Part shown: positions 58,983 through 64,000 of the stretch, one piece after another | Numbering within the stretch: the stretch's first letter is position 1 | Layout: each line of letters begins with the position of its first letter | NCBI GenBank assembly: GCA_035266845.1 | Contig: DATFMP010000103.1 | Coordinates: forward strand, 1-64,000 | Reading direction: 5' to 3' | Source: DATFMP01 sp035266845 | GTDB lineage: Bacteria > SAR324 > JACQKK01 | DNA length: 64,000 bases | Position numbers and translations under genes: made by a program | The notes under the pieces: model-generated | What the model saw: only the letters and a program-made list of their open reading frames with translations | Database searches by the model: none | What the model was told of the DNA's origin: nothing

Positions 58983-59954
58983 TCAGGCGAGCAGCTTCTT
59001 GGCCGCGGCCACCACGTGATCCGCGTTGGGCCGCATCCACAGGAACATCTCCGGCGAGGCCGGGGGCGGCGCATCGGGGAAGGCGATCCGCTTGAAGCGC
59101 GCGCCTTCCACGTTTTCCGCCACCCGCGCGATCACTTCCGCGCCGGGGCACAGGGTGTAGTAGGACTGGTCCACCGTGAGCAGGCGCTTGGTCTTCTGCA
59201 CGGACTTGACCAGCGTCTCGGTGTCCATGGGTTTGAGCGACCGCAGGTCGATCGCCTCCACCTTGGCGCCCTGCTTCTGCAGCGTCTCGGTGGCCTTGAG
59301 CACTTCGGGCATGCTGCCGCCCGAGCCGACGATCGTGATGTCGCTGCCCTGCGTGCGCACCGCCGCCTTGTCCAGCGGCGTCTCGAACTGCGTATCGGGC
59401 ACGTCTTCCACCATGTTGCGCAGCCCCGCCGGATACAGGTACACCACCGGGTCACGCGAGCGGATGGCGGAGACCATCAGGCCCTTGGCATCCGTCGGAT
59501 TGGACGGGATCACCGTGCGCAATCCGGGGATGTGGGCATAGTACGTGTCGATCTCGTAGTCCGAGTGCTGGCCGGCGAAGCCCGGCGTTTGCCCGGTCAT
59601 CTCCAGGATGAACACCACGGGCATTTCCGCCTTGCCGCCGGTCATGTGGCGCAGCTTGCCGGCATGGTTCTGCAGGAGCTGAAATACCATGCCGTTGCCT
59701 TGGTACGGGATGTAGGTCACGGCCGTCACGCCCGCCAGGCCGGAGCCCAGCACGGCGCCCGTGTACCACATCTCGTCGATGCCGGTGTTGTTCACCCGGA
59801 TCCGGCCGAACTCCTTCTCCAGGTTGATCACCGGCTTGCCGGGGTTGGACGCCACAGGAGGCGTCAGTTCGAACAACCACACCATGTCCTTGCGCTGCCG
59901 CATCTCGTATTGCACGGCCTCGAGGACGGAGTACATCCAACTCTTGCGTGCCAT
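58983..59954 (-). CDS. 2-oxoacid dehydrogenase E1 component, beta subunit
   Basis: A 323-aa thiamine-diphosphate enzyme subunit. The activating Glu is in NNTGIDEMWYTG near residue 60 (compare PISE in relatives). GQHSDYEIDTYYAHIPGLRTV near residue 128 holds the conserved His. The C-terminal half has ITIVGSGGSMPEVLKA and TVDQSYYTLCPGAEVI. The GEDVG loop common in E1 beta is replaced by FELTPPVASNPG. GGAGG precedes the ATG. It has no signal peptide. It follows the Tat-tagged alpha gene by 69 bases and may be exported with it as a folded dimer. Confidence 0.88.
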   Translation of the reverse strand: MARKSWMYSVLEAVQYEMRQRKDMVWLFELTPPVASNPGKPVINLEKEFGRIRVNNTGIDEMWYTGAVLGSGLAGVTAVTYIPYQGNGMVFQLLQNHAGKLRHMTGGKAEMPVVFILEMTGQTPGFAGQHSDYEIDTYYAHIPGLRTVIPSNPTDAKGLMVSAIRSRDPVVYLYPAGLRNMVEDVPDTQFETPLDKAAVRTQGSDITIVGSGGSMPEVLKATETLQKQGAKVEAIDLRSLKPMDTETLVKSVQKTKRLLTVDQSYYTLCPGAEVIARVAENVEGARFKRIAFPDAPPPASPEMFLWMRPNADHVVAAAKKLLA

Positions 59955-60023
59955 TGAGCTACCTCCACGTCATCTGGGAAGCGTTGCGGCTGCAACAGCC
60001 AGCCGGATCGGTCGACCGATTGC

Positions 60024-61244
60024 CTACGCGAGCTGGCTGGCAGCGACGCTGCCCTCCACGAACACGTTCTTGAGGCCGTCCTCCGGCTTGCAGAGCGGCT
60101 GCTTGTCCGCCCAGGCAAAGGCCGCTCGCGCTTCCGACTTGATGGAGGCCTCGAGCTGGTCGGTCTTGGCACGGTTCATCACGCCCCAGTTGACCAGGGC
60201 GGCACGGAAGATCTCGATCGGGTCGCGAGCCATCCACGCGCGCACCTCGCGTTCCGGTCGGAACGAGGTGATCGCCAGCGGGTCGTAGCCGAAGGCGCCC
60301 AACTGCCCGGGCTTGGCGCCCGGCGCACCCCAGTGGTTGTAGTAGCGGTAGGTCTTGGCCTCGATCAGCGTAGGCCCTTCGCCCGCACGGGCGCGTGCCA
60401 CGGCTTCGTGCATGGCGTTGTAGACCTGGATCACATCCTGGCCGTCCACCACCACGCCCGGAATCCCATACGGCTTCGCCGCTTCGGCGATGTCCTTCAT
60501 CGGGGTGGAGTACGAATAGTGCGCGTACTGGTGGTAAAGGTTGTTTTCCAGGATGTAGACAAACGGCAGCTTGAGCAGAGCGGCATTGTTCAGCGCGCCG
60601 TGGAAGGCCGGGGTGGCGTAGGTGCCGTCACCGCCGAACACCACGGAGACCTGCTTGCTGCCCCGTGCGCGGATGCCGAATGCCGAGCCGGCCGCGATCA
60701 CCAGTCCCGGGCCGATCATCCCATCGGCACCCATGAAGCCCACGGAGGGATCGGCGATGTGCATTTCCGCCCCATAGCCGCCGTTGAGCCCGGTGGCACG
60801 GAAGTCGTACTCCGCGGCCATCTTCTTGATATCCACGCCCTTGGCGATGGCGTGCCCGGACGGACGGTGCGTGCTGTAGACATAGTCCACCTGGTCCAGT
60901 CGACCCTTGTTGACCAGGTTGGAGCACACGCCTACCGCCACCGCCTCCTGTCCGGGATAGAAGTGGTTGTAGCCGCGATAGTTCGGCTCGGTGAGCATCT
61001 TGTCCGCCATGGTCCGCTCGAACCACCGAATGCGCAGCATGGTGCCAAACATCTCTGCCAGTTTGTCGTTGCTGAGATCCTTGGCGTAGAAGCCGATGTT
61101 GCCCTGAGCCTTGGCCAGTGAGGCGCCGAACGTGATCGCGGCGCCCGCGCCGGCCAGCCCCTTGATGAAGCCCCTCCGCGTGGTGCGCCCCATCTTGGTG
61201 CTTTGCGTACTGCCGACTGTTTCGGACTGTTTGTTGGTGCCCAT
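60024..61244 (-). CDS. 2-oxoacid dehydrogenase E1 component, alpha subunit, with Tat signal peptide
   Basis: A 406-aa thiamine-diphosphate subunit. Residues 1-47 form a twin-arginine signal: TTRRGFIKG, then AGAGAAITFGASLAKAQ with cleavage near AKA. The mature enzyme has YPGQEAVAVGVCSNL near residue 97, HRPSGHAIAKGVD near residue 126 and the cofactor motif GGDGTYATPAFHGALNNAA...ENN near residues 199-230. DGQDVIQVYNAMHEAVARARAGEGPTLIEAKTYRY is also typical. A cytosolic enzyme family is thus predicted to be in the periplasm. E2 and E3 are not encoded nearby. It probably decarboxylates pyruvate or another 2-oxoacid and feeds the linked cytochromes. Confidence 0.88.
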   Translation of the reverse strand: MGTNKQSETVGSTQSTKMGRTTRRGFIKGLAGAGAAITFGASLAKAQGNIGFYAKDLSNDKLAEMFGTMLRIRWFERTMADKMLTEPNYRGYNHFYPGQEAVAVGVCSNLVNKGRLDQVDYVYSTHRPSGHAIAKGVDIKKMAAEYDFRATGLNGGYGAEMHIADPSVGFMGADGMIGPGLVIAAGSAFGIRARGSKQVSVVFGGDGTYATPAFHGALNNAALLKLPFVYILENNLYHQYAHYSYSTPMKDIAEAAKPYGIPGVVVDGQDVIQVYNAMHEAVARARAGEGPTLIEAKTYRYYNHWGAPGAKPGQLGAFGYDPLAITSFRPEREVRAWMARDPIEIFRAALVNWGVMNRAKTDQLEASIKSEARAAFAWADKQPLCKPEDGLKNVFVEGSVAASQLA

Positions 61245-61327
61245 ATGCCCTCCTTACCCCCCGACCCAAACGGCGCATTTGATTCACCACCGTGGCCCGT
61301 CTCTGGCGGTACAGAGGCCATACCTTC

Positions 61328-61333
61328 AGGATA
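61328..61333 (-). promoter_or_regulatory. -10 element of the E1 alpha promoter
   Basis: TATCCT on the reverse strand. A start about 7 bases downstream (near 61321) places the FNR box centre 41 bases upstream, the standard class II arrangement. The leader to the ATG would be about 77 bases. Confidence 0.5.
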
Positions 61334-61354
61334 CGTGCGGGGGCAGTTGCGTCC

Positions 61355-61368
61355 TTGATTCAAATCAA
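61355..61368. promoter_or_regulatory. FNR/Anr-type binding site
   Basis: TTGAT-TCAA-ATCAA is a perfect match to the FNR consensus TTGAT-N4-ATCAA. It lies 111 bases upstream of the E1 alpha start in an AT-rich pocket. It could also affect the short ORF on the other strand. Confidence 0.75.
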
Positions 61369-61479
61369 ATATGGCGATTGAAGACTCATCAATCATATCC
61401 AATACGGAGCCACGGCAGGCGCAGGACGGCGAGGCATCTGCCTCGCGGAGGCCCGCCGGCAAACGCTGGGGAGGATAGG

Positions 61480-61895
61480 GTGCTGGACGAAACGCCGTGC
61501 GGCTGTAGTTGCGGCACACCGCTGGGGGCGGGCCTCCGGGAAACTGGGCGTCGCGGCCTACGGCGCACGAGTATGGCCGCTACGGCTGCCGTGACGAGGC
61601 CTTCACGGATCCCACTCTGAGCCTGGAGGGTGTGATCGAACGCACAGTGGGATTCGTGACGAGCGAACTGGGCCACCTGCGCGAACAGGCCACCGCGCTC
61701 TCGCGCGAGGCGATCCCCCTGCTGCGGCGCTGGCGGGCTCCCTGGCGCGGGAGCCACGCCGTACTGGCGGCGCCCCCCTGGAACGGGGGCCGCCGGCTCA
61801 GGACTTGCGGTCGGGGTAGCTCACGGCGAGGCTGGCCGCCGGGCTGTTCTGCACGCCCCAGGGGGAGATGGGGTAGCGGAAGCCGTTGCGGCTGA
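61480..61895 (+). pseudogene. Possible small frameshifted gene
   Basis: A GTG at 61480 has a strong ribosome site, GGGGAGGATAG. Its frame gives 46 residues (VLDETPCGCSCGTPLGAG...) and stops at 61618-61620. A different frame from about 61560 has good codon bias and a helical protein (GYGCRDEAFTDPTL-like, then EGVIERTVGFVTSELGHLRE). The two parts may be one gene broken by a frameshift. Function unknown. Confidence 0.3.
61736..61795 (-). terminator. Hairpins downstream of the DUF169 gene
   Basis: Two stems: GGCTCCC-GGGAGCC at 61736-61756, and GGCGG...CCCCC pairing GGGGGCCGCC at 61767-61795. The second ends 3 bases before the DUF169 stop codon. It is a probable factor-dependent or intrinsic terminator; no long T-run is seen. 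Confidence 0.45.
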
Positions 61896-62598
61896 GGCTG
61901 GCCAATCCCTCCAGAATTTTCGGCAGGTAGCTGGGCGCGAGCGCGATTAGCATCTCGTCGTCCGCCACACCGCCAAAGCGCCGCTCCGCGTAACAGGGGA
62001 TGGAAAGCGAGGGCTCGCCCGTGCTGAGTGCCTTGCCCCAGGAATCCGCGCAGGCGCTCTCTCCCACCACCGTGAACTCCAGCTTCTTGTAGCCGGTGTA
62101 CTGCAGGCCGTTGATGAAGAGGATCATCTGCCCGGGCGTGCCGTAGATCAGGCAGATATCCGGATCGGGCAGGCGGCCGGAGACCAGCGGCGAGACCACC
62201 ACCGCCTCGTAGTCGCCGTGGGGCGCGCAGTCCATCGCCTCCTGGTGCGCCGCGGCGTCCGGGCCCGTGCCGTACCACACGTTGATCATGTGCTGGCCAC
62301 TGAGCCAGTCCTCGCTGCGCGGCGCCAAGCCAATGGGGCGGGCGCATTGGGGCCCTGCGAAGTCGTCCGCGGTCACGCCCACCGTCCAGCCCAGCAGCCG
62401 CGCCTGACCCACCACCTGGTCGAACACCATCTTCTCCGCGGGCCGGCGGATCTTGGGGATGGCCTCCATCTCCGCGCGCGTCTTGAGGCGCTTCATGCCG
62501 ATGGGGATGCTGCGCAGCCGCAGGTAGCGGTTCAGCTCCTCCACGATCGCGGGGAAGTCGTAGCCGGCAGTGGACGGAGTGGTGGCGGGCTCGCTCAT
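61798..62598 (-). CDS. DUF169 family protein
   Basis: A 266-aa cytosolic protein. The N-terminal ELNRYLRLRSIPIGMKRLKT near residue 20 is the DUF169 opening. It continues with GWTVGVTADDFAGPQCARPIGL near residue 70 and DPDICLIYGTPGQMILFINGLQYTGYKKLEF near residues 148-178. Cys residues in CARPIG, DCAPHG and IPCYAERR are placed as in the family. The function of DUF169 is not settled; members often accompany redox or anaerobic genes. It sits beyond the E1 alpha promoter region on the same strand. Confidence 0.85.
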   Translation of the reverse strand: MSEPATTPSTAGYDFPAIVEELNRYLRLRSIPIGMKRLKTRAEMEAIPKIRRPAEKMVFDQVVGQARLLGWTVGVTADDFAGPQCARPIGLAPRSEDWLSGQHMINVWYGTGPDAAAHQEAMDCAPHGDYEAVVVSPLVSGRLPDPDICLIYGTPGQMILFINGLQYTGYKKLEFTVVGESACADSWGKALSTGEPSLSIPCYAERRFGGVADDEMLIALAPSYLPKILEGLASLSRNGFRYPISPWGVQNSPAASLAVSYPDRKS

Positions 62599-62756
62599 GT
62601 CGGATCCTCAAGGGTTCGCAATAGGACTTGCCCCGGCGCTTGAGCGCCGGCCGACCAACAACAGAGGGATGGCGTCAGCCTATGCAATCACCCCGCGCCG
62701 CGCAAGCGGCCTGGTCCGGCGCCCCGGAGCCACACACGCCTCGGCGTGGCACGGGC

Positions 62757-63644
62757 TCAGCGCCCGAAACGGCGCTGGCGCTGGTGGTAATCGCGCAGGG
62801 CGCGCAGGAAGTCTATCTTGCGGAAAGCGGGCCAGTACGTATCGCAGAAGTAGAACTCGGAGTACACGGACTGCCACAGCAGGAAGCCGGACAGGCGCAC
62901 CTCGCCGCTGGTGCGGATGATCAGGTCCGGGTCGGGCAGTTCGGAGGTGTACAGGTAGGGCGCGACGCAGCCGGGTTCCAGCGTTTCAGCAATTTCCGCC
63001 ACGCTGCGGCCCTTTGCCGCCTGGTCGCGCAGGTAGCGCGAGAAGGCATCGATGATCTCCTCGCGGCCGCCATAGGCCACACCGATGTTCAGCGTGCGGC
63101 GGGTGTAGTGGCAGGTGGCGGCTTCCGCATCGCGGATGGCCTGACGCACGGATTCCGGCAGCACCTCCACCTTGCCCAGCGAGCGCACGCGGATCTGGTT
63201 CTTGTGGATGCGTGGGTGCGTGACCAGTTCCAGGAACTTGCGCTCGAAGAGCTGCATCAGCATGCGCACTTCGGCCGGATCGCGCTTGAAGTTGTCCAGC
63301 GAGAAGATCCAGACCGTGACGACCTGGACGCCCACCTCCTCGCACCAGTTCAGCACGTCCTCCAGCTTGTCCGCCCCGCGCACGTGCCCGTCCGTCACCC
63401 GCAGCAGGTGTTGGTCGCGGGCGAAGCGCCGGTTGCCGTCCATGATGATCCCGATGTGCTGCGGGATGCGCCAGCCGGCCGCGGCGGCGCTCAGACGTCG
63501 CTCATAGATCGCGTAGAACGGGGCCAGCACCAGTCCCCGCAGCCACATGCCCAGCAGCCATGCCGAGGTGGTGACGAGTTCCAGGCGTTTCCGCCATCGG
63601 GCTGGGGAGTCGCTGATGCTGCTCGGAGAAGCCGTCGGATTCAT
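62757..63644 (-). CDS. uppS: Isoprenyl transferase (undecaprenyl diphosphate synthase family)
   Basis: A 295-aa cis-prenyltransferase making the lipid carrier for wall and LPS precursors. The catalytic Asp is in HIGIIMDGNRRFAR near residue 67. The substrate region DLIIRTSGEVRLSGFLLWQSVYSEFYF near residues 245-270 is complete. An extension of about 50 residues precedes the core and includes a hydrophobic stretch (LVTTSAWLLGMWLRGLVLAPF), which may anchor the enzyme. No ribosome site is clear at 63644; an ATG 17 codons upstream is an alternative. Confidence 0.88.
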   Translation of the reverse strand: MNPTASPSSISDSPARWRKRLELVTTSAWLLGMWLRGLVLAPFYAIYERRLSAAAAGWRIPQHIGIIMDGNRRFARDQHLLRVTDGHVRGADKLEDVLNWCEEVGVQVVTVWIFSLDNFKRDPAEVRMLMQLFERKFLELVTHPRIHKNQIRVRSLGKVEVLPESVRQAIRDAEAATCHYTRRTLNIGVAYGGREEIIDAFSRYLRDQAAKGRSVAEIAETLEPGCVAPYLYTSELPDPDLIIRTSGEVRLSGFLLWQSVYSEFYFCDTYWPAFRKIDFLRALRDYHQRQRRFGR

Positions 63645-63877
63645 CGCGGTGGGGATTGGTGCAGCCGCGGTCCTAGGACACGCGGCGGAGTGCATCGGGT
63701 CTCCGCCCAGCCCGGCGCATGGACAAATCGTATCAGTATACCGGGCCAGGCCCGAAGCTGTCCAGGAAGTGAGCAGGCGGGCGCCGGCCCGCGCAGCCGT
63801 TGCCAAGACACACGGCTTCGCCGTCAACGGGACCGGCGTCTGTCAACCGGATCGCCGCAGGACCGCGGCGGTTCGAG

Positions 63878-64000
63878 TCACGTTCGATTTGCTTCCAGCC
63901 GCTCCAGCGCACTGTGCACGAGGCTGGGCAGGAGGGTGCGGCGAAACGCGATCAGGCCCGGGCGCTCGCCCAGTGCCTTGACGGCGGGCACGGCGCGGCA
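63878..64000 (-). CDS. C-terminal end of an unidentified gene (cut by window edge)
   Basis: The last 40 codons are readable and end in TGA at 63878-63880. The sequence is helical and basic (KALGERPGLIAFRRTLLPSL..., ending LEANRT). Third positions are strongly GC. The family cannot be recognised from this piece. Confidence 0.45.
   Translation of the reverse strand, partial: CRAVPAVKALGERPGLIAFRRTLLPSLVHSALERLEANRT

Noticed and set aside
54676..61244. One certain seven-gene operon from E1 alpha to the SGNH protein
   Set aside because: The UUCG hairpin with T-run after E1 beta and gaps of 131-179 bases make a single transcript doubtful, so the acyltransferases were not included in the dehydrogenase hypothesis.

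Overview
The window comes from a GC-rich Gram-negative bacterium, most likely a member of the Pseudomonadota. The evidence is LPS-type glycosyltransferases, outer-membrane barrel proteins, an RND efflux pump, Tat and lipoprotein signal peptides, an IHF/HU protein, an FNR-type box and AGGAG ribosome sites. I cannot place it more finely. Most genes have extreme GC third-position bias; the exceptions are the stretch around 12.9-14.7 kb and the RCC1 lipoprotein near 36 kb.

Layout. 0-4 kb: a cupredoxin, an SDR oxidoreductase and an arsR-acr3-arsC arsenic operon, separated by two copies of a hairpin-rich repeat with terminal inverted repeats. 4-13 kb: TetR plus RND efflux adaptor and pump, then DoxX, an aldo/keto reductase and RecQ. 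13-15 kb: small ORFs, a DUF2321 protein and tRNA-Gly. 15-28 kb: mostly single genes (DUF350, MscS, DsbA-like, HU/IHF, LLM oxidoreductase, TPR protein, NAD kinase, enoyl-CoA hydratase, SurE, isopropylmalate-dehydrogenase-like enzyme). 28-36 kb: a sugar ABC importer without its ATPase, an FGGY kinase and a D-aminoacylase. 36-46 kb: an RCC1 beta-propeller lipoprotein, HpaI-type aldolase, ArgE with ChaC, a metallo-beta-lactamase, oligoendopeptidase F and a divergent dihydropteroate synthase. 46-51 kb: a compact reverse-strand operon with heptosyltransferase and WaaE-type glycosyltransferase genes, a lipase-like hydrolase and a small alarmone hydrolase. 50.8-53.7 kb: a cobalamin riboswitch ahead of three predicted lipoproteins. 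54.5-61.4 kb: tRNA-Ser, then a reverse-strand series of SGNH and MBOAT acyltransferases, two c-type cytochromes, a YgiT-like zinc protein and E1 beta and alpha subunits of a thiamine-diphosphate dehydrogenase. The window closes with DUF169, an undecaprenyl diphosphate synthase and a cut-off gene.

The most striking system is at 57.2-61.4 kb. The E1 alpha subunit carries a full Tat signal peptide, so this normally cytosolic enzyme is predicted to be exported. It lies with E1 beta and two secreted c-type cytochromes, has no E2/E3 beside it, and is preceded by a perfect FNR box placed about 41 bases before a plausible start site. I infer a periplasmic 2-oxoacid dehydrogenase that passes electrons to cytochrome c under low oxygen.

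Two other systems deserve attention. One is the cobalamin-controlled lipoprotein trio. The other is a roughly 215-bp hairpin element bounded by inverted repeats and TA dinucleotides. Its three copies sit exactly on stop codons, and paired stem changes between copies suggest the structure is kept by selection.
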